This document shows, one piece after another, positions 7,141 to 12,487 of a stretch of DNA of 12,487 bases. Source of the stretch: an uncultured Eubacteriales bacterium (GTDB lineage Bacteria > Bacillota > Clostridia > Christensenellales > Aristaeellaceae); contig URUF01000055.1 of NCBI GenBank assembly GCA_900550955.1, forward strand, positions 1 through 12,487. The letters are read 5' to 3'. Position 1 is the first letter of the stretch; every line of letters begins with the position of its first letter. Below the pieces are notes generated by a model, which saw only the letters and a list, made by a program, of their open reading frames with translations, made no database searches and was not told the DNA's origin. Both the position numbers and the translations under genes were made by a program.

Positions 7141-7536
7141 CGCGCGCTTTAGATGAAAAACCGCCGGTTGTACTGGAGCGCCGGCATTGGCGTCAAGCCA
7201 ACCGTGAAGCGGAATGGGCCAAAGCTGCTTGGGAGAGAAAGGTAAACAACGGAAACGGCCATTTGAACGGCCGCCGGGCGATTGACGCAAGCGCCCGGCT
7301 TTCCTGCTAGAAGCACCTGACGGAAACGGTCCCTGCCGGGCCTGCCCAAACCGCCAGACTAACCGGCGAACATGGCGCGGATGGCCCTGCCCTTCCGCCG
7401 TTGGAGAAGGCGCAGCAACGGCCTGCCTGAAAGAGCAACGCTGAAAGTCCTTTGGAGGCCTGCCCGGATCCGGCAGAACCCGGTTTCCGCGCCCCCGCAA
7501 AGGAGGGAGGGCGGGCTTAACGGGGAAACGGCAAAT
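7141..7536. other. Non-coding stretch rich in inverted repeats
   Basis: I find no convincing gene in these 396 bases, although short open frames cross it on both strands. Visible structure includes AACCG-C-CGGTT (7159-7169), TTGGC-GTCAA-GCCAA (7187-7201), CGGCC/GGCCG (7256-7260 with 7269-7273) and a perfect 8-bp stem GCCGGGCG/CGCCCGGC (7273-7280 with 7292-7299). CTGCC/GGCAG flank a CGGATC core near 7463-7476. ACGGAAACGG occurs twice (7249-7258, 7320-7329). It lies between the BMP terminator and the terminator at 7537-7592. It may be a structured RNA or decayed DNA. I see no clear promoter inside it on either strand. Confidence 0.4.
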
Positions 7537-7592
7537 AAAAAACAGAGTGGAACGGAAAACCCTTTTGGATTTTCTTTCCCACTCTGTTTTTA
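7537..7592. terminator. Strong terminator, mainly for the leftward flavin reductase gene
   Basis: A perfect 13-bp outer stem (7538-7550 with 7579-7591, core CAGAGTGG/CCACTCTG) encloses an imperfect inner hairpin (GAAAACC/GGATTTTC). On the minus strand it ends in TTTTTTATTT, so it terminates the flavin reductase gene. The plus-strand side also ends in five T, so it may stop rightward transcripts as well. Confidence 0.88.
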
Positions 7593-7603
7593 GGGAACCA
7601 GCG

Positions 7604-7634
7604 CCGCGCCCCTTTACCAGGGCGAGGGGCGCGG
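7604..7634. repeat. GC-rich hairpin just after the flavin reductase stop
   Basis: A perfect 10-bp stem CCGCGCCCCT/AGGGGCGCGG (7604-7613 with 7625-7634) with an 11-base loop starts about 20 bases past the stop codon on the minus strand. It has no T-run of its own. It could protect the 3' end or help pause polymerase before the main terminator. Confidence 0.65.
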
Positions 7635-7653
7635 GGCCGGAAAATCAGATAGA

Positions 7654-9417
7654 TTACTTGCCGGCGATCACGTTGCCGAACTCCCAGCCGGAGCCGAAGC
7701 ACCAGACCAGATAATGCGCGTAGGAGCCGTTAACGTTGCCAACAACTTCGCCTGCGGCATACAGGCCCGGGATTGGCTGCTCGTTGCTATCCAGAACCTC
7801 CATTTGGTTAGAAACGTTGCAGCCGCCAAGGGTAGTGGCATAACGGGCGACCGTTTGCAGAATGTAGTACGGCCCCTCCTCGGAGAGCTGGGCGGTGTAG
7901 CCGCGCTTGAAGGGATCCTCGTTGCCGGCGGCAATGCCCGCGTTGTATTCGGCAACGGTTGCTTCCACAGCGGCCGGGTCAAGCCCAATCGCTTCGCAGG
8001 CGCCGGCCAACGTGTCGTTCTTGACGAGCTTGGTTACGCCGGAGCCATTCTCGGCGATGAACTGGTCAAGCTGCTCTTCCGTGAAGAAATACTTGGTCAG
8101 CACGCCTTTGAACAAGTCGTAGGAAGGCTGGTCGCAAATGATGTAGAGGCGACCGTCGGAGGATTGGTACATGGAAGCGAGCGCGATATCAAGCTCGTCG
8201 CCGCCCTCGTTCACCACGCGCACGCCCTCTTTGTTAACGGCGATCGCGCCGGTCTGGGTGAACAGCGGGGCAACCGCCATGTGGATATGGATGCCAAGGC
8301 CGGGAGAGGTTTCCACGCCAAAATGCTTGGTGGCGACCTTGTCCATGTTGAACATGGGCACGCCGATTTCCTGCATCATGACATGGCCGTCGCCGGTTGC
8401 GCCCACGTTGCCATAGTAGATAACGCGGTCAAGAATAGAGGTGTCGGAAATGAGGGCGGGATTGTTGCCGTAGCCGCCGGTGGCCAGCAGAACGGCATTG
8501 GCGCGGAAGGTGATCTTCTGTCCATTGCTTCCGGTGGCTTCAACGCCTACAACGCGGTCGCCGTCCATGATCAGGTGCTCGGCCTTGGTATCGAGCATAA
8601 CGGGAACGCCGGCTTCCACAACCTTGCTGTACAGGGTGTTGATCGCGGTGCCGGCCAGGCCCTCGCAGCCATAGGAGGCGGTGAGTTCGCCCTCAACAGG
8701 GCCGCCTGTAATGCTTACGCCGGTTTCCTTGAGCCATTCAATGGCGGGGGTGGAGAGCTTCGCGGCCAGCATGGTCAAGCGGGCGTTGTTGGTAAACTTA
8801 CCGGTCTTGCACCAGTACATGAATAGTTCTTCAATGCTCTCCTGGGTCTTATCGGGATCCTCGCTTTGCACGAAGCCCTGCATGCCGCCGCCAGCCAGCG
8901 CGGTCGCGCCGCCGATGGCAGGCATTTTTTCGATGACGAGGACGTTTTCCACACCGTTCTGGTGCGCGCGCATCGCGGCGGACAGGCCAGCGGCTCCGGC
9001 GCCAACGATCAGGACGTTGGCGTCGATTACCTCATCCTCGGCGGCCGTGGCGGCGGCGGGCTCGGCGTAGATTTCCTCATCGGTCGCGCCGCTTTGACGC
9101 AGCGCTTCCGCAGCCGCTGCGAGCACGGCCTCGGAGGTGAATGTGCAGCCTGCGATGGCGTCGAGCTTCAGGGTCTGCTTTTCGACGATTGCGGCGGGAA
9201 GCATGTCCAGCGCGTTGGTGCCGATACCGGCGGTTTCACTGGGGCCCTCGGCGGCCACGGAGAGGATGGCAGAGTCGGAAACCTCTACCGTAACGGTCAC
9301 ATCGCCGCCAAAGCCCTTGGCAGAAGCAGTGTAGGTGCCCGCCGTCATGGCGCTGGCGGTAGAAATACCGGCAACCATCATCATGGCTGCAAGCAGCAAA
9401 GCAATAAGCTTCTTCAT
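7654..9417 (-). CDS. Exported FMN-binding / FAD-dependent reductase
   Basis: This 587-residue protein has a signal peptide (1-23, cleavage after ASA), so it acts outside the membrane. An FMN_bind domain (about 25-108) contains DAIAGCTFTS at 87-96, a variant of the D-x-x-S-G-A-T-x-T/S flavinylation motif; Thr92 is the likely ApbE-modified residue. An FAD_binding_2 flavocytochrome-type domain follows, with VLIVGAGAAGLSAAM at 135-149 and GLYAAGEVVG at 551-560. The architecture is that of extracellular reductases used for anaerobic respiration by gut Firmicutes (fumarate, urocanate and related acceptors). The general acid Arg is kept (GVRVVNE, Arg400), but the HHTMGG histidines appear as ATTLGG (527-532) and the GxNRLGG arginine is absent. 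Fumarate is therefore unlikely and the acceptor is unknown. AAAGGTGG lies about 9 bases before the ATG. Confidence 0.92.
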   Translation of the reverse strand: MKKLIALLLAAMMMVAGISTASAMTAGTYTASAKGFGGDVTVTVEVSDSAILSVAAEGPSETAGIGTNALDMLPAAIVEKQTLKLDAIAGCTFTSEAVLAAAAEALRQSGATDEEIYAEPAAATAAEDEVIDANVLIVGAGAAGLSAAMRAHQNGVENVLVIEKMPAIGGATALAGGGMQGFVQSEDPDKTQESIEELFMYWCKTGKFTNNARLTMLAAKLSTPAIEWLKETGVSITGGPVEGELTASYGCEGLAGTAINTLYSKVVEAGVPVMLDTKAEHLIMDGDRVVGVEATGSNGQKITFRANAVLLATGGYGNNPALISDTSILDRVIYYGNVGATGDGHVMMQEIGVPMFNMDKVATKHFGVETSPGLGIHIHMAVAPLFTQTGAIAVNKEGVRVVNEGGDELDIALASMYQSSDGRLYIICDQPSYDLFKGVLTKYFFTEEQLDQFIAENGSGVTKLVKNDTLAGACEAIGLDPAAVEATVAEYNAGIAAGNEDPFKRGYTAQLSEEGPYYILQTVARYATTLGGCNVSNQMEVLDSNEQPIPGLYAAGEVVGNVNGSYAHYLVWCFGSGWEFGNVIAGK

Positions 9418-9445
9418 GGGGATTTTCCACCTTTCTTCTAATTTT

Positions 9446-9462
9446 TCGGCACGGGGTGCCGA
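9446..9462 (-). promoter_or_regulatory. Hairpin in the flavin reductase leader
   Basis: CGGCAC-GGG-GTGCCG plus one flanking T-A pair forms a 7-bp stem in the transcript leader, between the promoter and the ribosome binding site. It may stabilise the 5' end or take part in control. No ligand-binding class is recognisable. Confidence 0.5.
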
Positions 9463-9476
9463 GTGAACTGGGGGAG

Positions 9477-9505
9477 AGTATAGCATGATTGTACGAATAT
9501 GTCAA
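9477..9505 (-). promoter_or_regulatory. Near-consensus promoter of the flavin reductase gene
   Basis: Read leftward: -35 TTGACA (9505-9500, perfect), a 17-bp spacer, and -10 TATACT (9482-9477) with an upstream TGC extension, in AT-rich surroundings (9485-9540). It is the best-matched promoter in the window and predicts strong vegetative expression. From 9506 to 9668 I find no gene and no clear terminator for the glycosylase upstream. Confidence 0.92.
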
Positions 9506-9668
9506 ATAATTAACAATAATATTACCGTTAGGAAAACGATTCCTTTTTCGAGCGGCGTCACGCCGGGGCGCAGCCTGGCAAGGCCGCGGCGCAGGCCCAT
9601 GGGAACGGACGCATGGCCCGCTTGAAAGCGGATGGCGCAAAGCTTTGGCCTTGGCCCGGAGGAACAGG

Positions 9669-10472
9669 CTATTTCCCAACGCGCTCAAAGAAGAAATACT
9701 GCTGATAAACCCCCGCATAAGGCCCGTAGCCCTCAAAGGGCGATACGCCGCCATACTCCTCGTCAATCACGCGCTGAATCCACACATCCACGGGCGCCGC
9801 AGCTAGGCGGTGATAGGCAAACAGCATAACGCAGCTGGCCACCTTTACGCCAACGCCGCGGATGGCCATGAGTTGTTCCTTTAGCGCGCCGTCTTCCAGG
9901 GAGGCCATGGCCGCCAAATCCGTTTCGCCTGTTGCCACGCGCCTTGCCGCGTCAAGCAGATAGGGCGCGCGGTAGCCCGCGCCGCATGCGCGCAGGCCCG
10001 GCTCGCCCGCCGCAAGCAGCGCGCGCGGCGTGGGAAAGGCGCGCCGCCCGTTGCGTCCGCTTCCGGCGCGGACGCCATAGCGCGCGCAAAGCGCTTCTAC
10101 GCAGGTTTGGATGGCGGGAATGCTTTTGCGCTGCGAAAGCAGGAAGCTGATAAGCGTTTCCCATGGATCCTGGCGCAAAATGCGCAGGCCGTGGGACGCC
10201 TTTACGGCGCGGGAGAGGGGCGCGCCGCCCTGCGCGGCCAAGGTTTCAATGGCGGCATAGTCCGTATCCAGGTCAAAGTAGGCGCGCCAGCGCGCCTCAA
10301 ACCGCCGCGGCGTACAATCCAGCCGAAAACGCGCGTTTCCCAGCGGGGAGATGCGCACGCGATCGGCCCCGGCAAGCGCAATCACGCTTCCGTCCTCCTG
10401 AACCCGCATGCGGAAGCACTGCCCGCTTTGGGCAATCCGCGCCGGGTCAAAGCAGGGAATCTCCACAATCAT
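9669..10472 (-). CDS. ogg: 8-oxoguanine DNA glycosylase (OGG1-type, HhH-GPD)
   Basis: This 267-residue base-excision repair enzyme resembles OGG1 along its whole length. The N-terminal SGQCFRMR (16-23) corresponds to the family's QxFRW region. DPWETLISFLLSQ (102-114) opens the glycosylase core. The helix-hairpin-helix IRGVGVKVASC (204-214) carries Lys210, equivalent to the catalytic lysine of human OGG1, and PVDVWIQR (227-234) carries the conserved Asp229. It should excise oxidised guanine and nick by beta-elimination. The usual NNN stretch after the core helix is QRKS here. AAAGGAGG lies 9 bases before the ATG at 10472; a longer start at 10499 would overlap that site. It is transcribed divergently from yqeY. 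Public annotations may call it DNA-3-methyladenine glycosylase 2. Confidence 0.92.
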   Translation of the reverse strand: MIVEIPCFDPARIAQSGQCFRMRVQEDGSVIALAGADRVRISPLGNARFRLDCTPRRFEARWRAYFDLDTDYAAIETLAAQGGAPLSRAVKASHGLRILRQDPWETLISFLLSQRKSIPAIQTCVEALCARYGVRAGSGRNGRRAFPTPRALLAAGEPGLRACGAGYRAPYLLDAARRVATGETDLAAMASLEDGALKEQLMAIRGVGVKVASCVMLFAYHRLAAAPVDVWIQRVIDEEYGGVSPFEGYGPYAGVYQQYFFFERVGK

Positions 10473-10502
10473 GCCCAAAGGCCTCCTTTGCAAAATCAAA
10501 CG

Positions 10503-10525
10503 GGCCGCCGTGCCCTTTTGCGGCC
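10503..10525. repeat. Hairpin related to the left-edge twin hairpins
   Basis: GGCCGC (10503-10508) and GCGGCC (10520-10525) form a perfect 6-bp stem. The loop ends in CCCTTTT, as in the hairpins at 28-87, and the neighbouring GGGCCGC and CCCTTTTGCGGCC strings match the first of those, with an insertion in the loop. It lies in the ogg leader and overlaps the putative -35 of yqeY. Confidence 0.5.
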
Positions 10526-10546
10526 TCTTGCGCCCTGTGGTATACT
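10518..10546 (+). promoter_or_regulatory. Promoter of yqeY
   Basis: An extended -10 TGG-TATACT (10538-10546) lies 17 bp from a weak -35 TTGCGG (10518-10523). The predicted start near 10553 leaves a leader of about 30 bases before the ATG. The -10 is half of a 15-bp palindrome shared with the divergent ogg promoter. Confidence 0.78.
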
Positions 10547-10552
10547 ATACCA
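10544..10552 (-). promoter_or_regulatory. Extended -10 of the divergent ogg promoter
   Basis: Read leftward, the other half of the palindrome TGGTATACTATACCA (10538-10552) is TGG-TATAGT, also an extended -10. The distance to the ogg start at 10472 is normal. No good -35 is present at the right spacing, so activity would rely on the TGn extension. Confidence 0.6.
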
Positions 10553-10582
10553 TGGATTTTGAAACAAAGGGAGGTTCTTTTC

Positions 10583-11029
10583 ATGAGCAAAATTGATGTG
10601 GTGCGCAAGGCCATGATGGATGCGCTCAAGGCGGGGGATAAGCCGCGCAAGGAAGCCCTTTCGCTGCTGTTATCCGCGCTGAAGGCCAAGTTTATTGACA
10701 AGCGGGCAGACCTGACCGAGGACGAGGAAAACGCCGTTGTGTACAAGGAAATCAAGGAGGCGCAGGAAACCATCGATACCACCCCGGCGGACCGCACCGA
10801 GGTGATTGAGGAATGCAAGCTGCGCATCGCCGTGTACAGCGAATTTGCGCCCGCCCGCATGGATGAGGCCGCCATCCGCCAGGTCATCGCGCAAACCCTT
10901 GCGGAGCTGGGTCTGGAGAACCCTACCGCCAAGGACAAGGGCAAGCTGATGAAGGCCCTGATGCCCAAGCTGAACGGCAAGGCCGATGGCGCGCTGGTAA
11001 ACAAGCTGGTGGGAACCTATCTTGGGTAA
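10583..11029 (+). CDS. yqeY: GatB/YqeY domain protein
   Basis: This 148-residue protein is a stand-alone YqeY, the domain that also forms the tail of the GatB subunit of Asp/Glu-tRNA amidotransferase. Typical features are the helical N-terminal part with RKEALSLLLSALKAKFID (22-39), VYKEIKEAQETID (53-65), and the C-terminal tail-domain region with KDKGKLMKALMPKLNGKADG. It is thought to contact tRNA, but its own cellular role is not established. The ATG has AAAGGGAGG 8 bases upstream; the much longer open frame reaching back to 10163 runs antisense through ogg and is rejected. It is monocistronic, with its own promoter and terminator. Confidence 0.93.
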   Translation: MSKIDVVRKAMMDALKAGDKPRKEALSLLLSALKAKFIDKRADLTEDEENAVVYKEIKEAQETIDTTPADRTEVIEECKLRIAVYSEFAPARMDEAAIRQVIAQTLAELGLENPTAKDKGKLMKALMPKLNGKADGALVNKLVGTYLG

Positions 11030-11032
11030 GCC

Positions 11033-11065
11033 AAACCCCCGAACCATGGCGGTTCGGGGGTTTTT
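11033..11065 (+). terminator. Terminator between convergent yqeY and vanW-like genes
   Basis: A perfect 13-bp stem AAACCCCCGAACC/GGTTCGGGGGTTT (11033-11045 with 11051-11063) with loop ATGGC ends in a five-T tract (11061-11065), 3 bases after the yqeY stop. On the minus strand only three T follow, so leftward termination of the VanW gene here would be weaker. Confidence 0.95.
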
Positions 11066-11070
11066 CAGGC

Positions 11071-12240
11071 TTATTCCTCGCTCACCTTGAAAATTTGAAT
11101 GCACAGCGTGCCCTCGCCCGTGCTCTCCGCCAAAATGCGGATGGGGTAGGCGCAATCGTTGCGGAAGATCAGGTTCAGGGAATCGTTGCCTACGGCCGCG
11201 TCCTGATGCATGGGCAGGTAGCGCGCGCAGCCGGGGCCATGCGGCCTGCGCATCAGTATGGTGATGCCCGGAACCTGGCGGATGGCGTTATACATGGTGC
11301 TGCTGCTTTGGCAGGTGCCGCCGCCGGAGCCGATCTGGCTGCCGCCGTTTACCAGCACCGGCGCGGGAAAGTAGCCGTTGGCCTTGGTGTATGGCCCAAT
11401 CTGCTTGTTAAAATTCAGCGCCTCGCCGGGCTGCATCACCCGCGACATCAGTTCGCAGGTGCGCACAATGTTCAGGCAGCGGCCTTCGTTGCCCACCTTG
11501 CCGGTATTGTACTCAAAAAAGCTGCAAAACGCCGCAATGGGGGTATCCTCGCTAAGGGGTTCGTCGCCCTGGGCCACCACGGTAAGGTCCGCAAGCACCC
11601 GCGCGTCAATATAGCCGTAGCTGCGCCAGATGAGCACCTTGGCAAAGCCGTCCACAAATTCCAGAATGGCCACCTTGCTGCCCGCGCCCGGGCGGATAGC
11701 GTTGATGGGCGCATCCAGCGAGGGCTGGGTATATACATTGGCGGTTTCCGTAAGCGTAGCCACGTACTGCGAGGGCACAACCCCATAGGGGGGCGTGTTC
11801 TGCGGGTCAAGGGCGACCATGTTTTCATCCACCCAGGTGCGGATGACGTATCCCACATAGCCGTTGTACTCCGCCAGCACATAGGCGGGATACACCGCGT
11901 ATACCGTGATCGGCTCGCCGGCCTTGATGATGCATACCACTTCGCTGTCCCCGCTCTGGTGGGCGCGCATGCGTATTTGGGTGCCGTTGGACACAAAGGG
12001 CTTGATAACGGTCACATACAGCGGCTTCAGCCCCTCGATGCTGGCCGGCTTCGCGCCGTCGTCCGCCGCGGCTTCGGCCTCGTCGTCAATGGCCAGGCCC
12101 TCCACCTCAACCCCGGCGGCCTCCTCCTGGGCGATCAGCTCCATATCCGGCTCGTCATTCGCCTCGCCCGCCGCGCAGGCGGCGCAAAAACACAACACAG
12201 CGCAAATCCACAGGGCCGTTAAGCGGCGAAATTTCTTCAT
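11071..12240 (-). CDS. Exported SH3-VanW envelope protein
   Basis: This 389-residue protein has an N-terminal hydrophobic export segment (about 5-22), then an acidic Ala/Glu/Asp linker (25-63). Two SH3-like regions follow at roughly 75-147 (ending GYVGYVIRTWVDENMV) and 158-222 (ending YGYIDARVL). A C-terminal VanW domain spans about 237-375, with LNFNKQIGPYTKANGY (275-290), GGGTCQSSSTMYNAI (306-320) and MHQDAAVGNDSLNLIFRN (344-361). VanW domains are common in Firmicute envelope proteins; despite the name they do not confer glycopeptide resistance alone, and no van cluster is present. CAAC at 19-22 resembles a lipobox but has Cys at -3, so lipidation is uncertain. The ATG at 12240 fits AAAGGA 8 bases upstream better than a GTG two codons earlier. 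Confidence 0.9.
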   Translation of the reverse strand: MKKFRRLTALWICAVLCFCAACAAGEANDEPDMELIAQEEAAGVEVEGLAIDDEAEAAADDGAKPASIEGLKPLYVTVIKPFVSNGTQIRMRAHQSGDSEVVCIIKAGEPITVYAVYPAYVLAEYNGYVGYVIRTWVDENMVALDPQNTPPYGVVPSQYVATLTETANVYTQPSLDAPINAIRPGAGSKVAILEFVDGFAKVLIWRSYGYIDARVLADLTVVAQGDEPLSEDTPIAAFCSFFEYNTGKVGNEGRCLNIVRTCELMSRVMQPGEALNFNKQIGPYTKANGYFPAPVLVNGGSQIGSGGGTCQSSSTMYNAIRQVPGITILMRRPHGPGCARYLPMHQDAAVGNDSLNLIFRNDCAYPIRILAESTGEGTLCIQIFKVSEE

Positions 12241-12280
12241 GGACACTGTCCTTTCGGCATGGTTTAGGCGTTACCCTTTC

Positions 12281-12289
12281 ATTATACCA
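12281..12289 (-). promoter_or_regulatory. Extended -10 promoter of the SH3-VanW gene
   Basis: Read leftward: TGG-TATAAT (12289-12281), a perfect -10 with TG extension, about 40 bases before the ATG. The -35 region is poor (a TGCGCA-like sequence near 12304-12309), so recognition would depend on the extended -10. Confidence 0.75.
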
Positions 12290-12360
12290 CATTCTGCCCG
12301 AAATGCGCAGCCCATCCCCCAATTTTACACCCTATGGCGAGCCCTTCGGCGGGGAGCGGC

Positions 12361-12394
12361 AAAAAAATAGGAGCGCCCTTTTTGGGGGCGCTCC
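12361..12394 (-). terminator. Leftward terminator for a transcript from beyond the window
   Basis: A 9-bp stem GGAGCGCCC/GGGCGCTCC (12370-12378 with 12386-12394) is followed on the minus strand by TATTTTTTT (12369-12361). It ends a transcript that enters from the right and isolates it from the VanW promoter. The roughly 70 bases between this stem and 12290 show nothing I can name. Confidence 0.85.
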
Positions 12395-12402
12395 CCAGAC
12401 TG

Positions 12403-12479
12403 AACCTATGGGAGGTTTGGAGAGCCGTAGCTCTCCAACTCTTGTTCCGAAACCGGCGGCGTGTACGCCGGTTTCGGAA
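12403..12479. repeat. Row of three hairpins at the right edge
   Basis: Three inverted repeats follow one another: AACCT-ATGGG-AGGTT (12403-12417), GGAGAGC-CGTA-GCTCTCC (12419-12436), and a perfect 14-bp stem TTCCGAAACCGGCG/CGCCGGTTTCGGAA with a 7-base loop (12445-12479). They lie directly upstream, on the minus strand, of the terminator at 12361-12394. No coding frame covers them. They may be the 3' part of a structured RNA or of a 3' untranslated region that continues past the window. Confidence 0.75.
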
Positions 12480-12487
12480 GCCTTGCG

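Noticed and set aside
7430..7490. GAAAGTCC and CAGAACCCGG strings resembling RNase P RNA
   Set aside because: In RNase P RNA these motifs sit far apart in a molecule of about 350-400 bases. Here they are about 35 bases apart with none of the rest.
5827..7500. A 557-codon open frame on the minus strand opposite the BMP gene
   Set aside because: It is antisense to a clearly recognised BMP protein, is dominated by Gly, Ala, Val and His, shows no domain, and has no ribosome binding site. GC-rich codon bias in the sense gene keeps this frame open.
9418..9486. An upstream start for the flavin reductase at 9486
   Set aside because: It begins inside the promoter. The start at 9417 places the signal peptide at the N-terminus and follows a ribosome binding site.
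10552..10596. A 14-codon open frame beginning at the predicted yqeY transcript start
   Set aside because: There is no room for a ribosome binding site, it overlaps yqeY, and it is explained by chance.
9669..11029. A long N-terminal extension of yqeY reaching back to 10163
   Set aside because: It would run antisense through ogg and through its own promoter. The ATG at 10583 has a strong ribosome binding site and matches the family length.
11071..12240. A vancomycin resistance gene
   Set aside because: VanW-domain proteins are widespread envelope proteins, and no vanH, vanA/B, vanX or vanRS gene is nearby.
12403..12479. A tRNA gene in the hairpin array
   Set aside because: I could not fit an acceptor stem, anticodon arm and T-arm on either strand.

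Overview
The window looks like chromosome of a high-GC, Gram-positive-type anaerobe, most likely a gut Clostridia lineage (Bacillota). The signs are strong AGGAGG-type ribosome binding sites, RecD2 without RecB/RecC, ComF, YetF/DUF421, an SH3-VanW envelope protein, YqeY, and an exported FMN/FAD reductase of the kind found in anaerobic gut Firmicutes. This placement is inference: no rRNA or tRNA is present. I see no transposase, integrase, phage gene or CRISPR array. The nine genes are ordinary chromosomal genes, and the less explained DNA lies between them and at the two edges.

Layout. Positions 1-182 are non-coding and packed with perfect GC-rich inverted repeats. A leftward operon (3836 to 183) encodes the helicase RecD2, a ComF-type phosphoribosyltransferase starting in a 4-bp ATGA overlap, and a DUF421 membrane protein. 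Back to back with it, a rightward pair (3975-5824) encodes a YkgJ-like cysteine-cluster protein and a HI0933-family flavoprotein, also joined by an ATGA overlap. Next comes a monocistronic BMP/PnrA-type substrate-binding protein (5962-7092) with its own promoter and a strong terminator. A 400-base non-coding stretch rich in inverted repeats follows (7141-7536). A leftward exported FMN-binding/FAD reductase (9417-7654) has a near-consensus promoter and a strong terminator. An OGG-type DNA glycosylase (leftward, 10472-9669) and YqeY (rightward, 10583-11029) diverge from one symmetric promoter core. YqeY converges on a leftward SH3-VanW protein (12240-11071). The right edge (12361-12487) holds several hairpins and a leftward terminator belonging to a transcript that starts beyond the window.

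How the genes fit together. RecD2, ComF and OGG concern DNA processing or repair. The BMP protein, the flavin reductase and the VanW protein act outside the membrane. Five of the six promoter -10 elements with clear flanking sequence carry the extended TGn motif. I do not find a clear new multi-gene system. The best leads are the exported flavin reductase, which lacks the fumarate-binding residues of its family; the symmetric ogg/yqeY promoter; the twin hairpins at the left edge, whose stems differ by compensatory changes; the coupled cysteine-cluster/flavoprotein pair; and the structured non-coding stretches.
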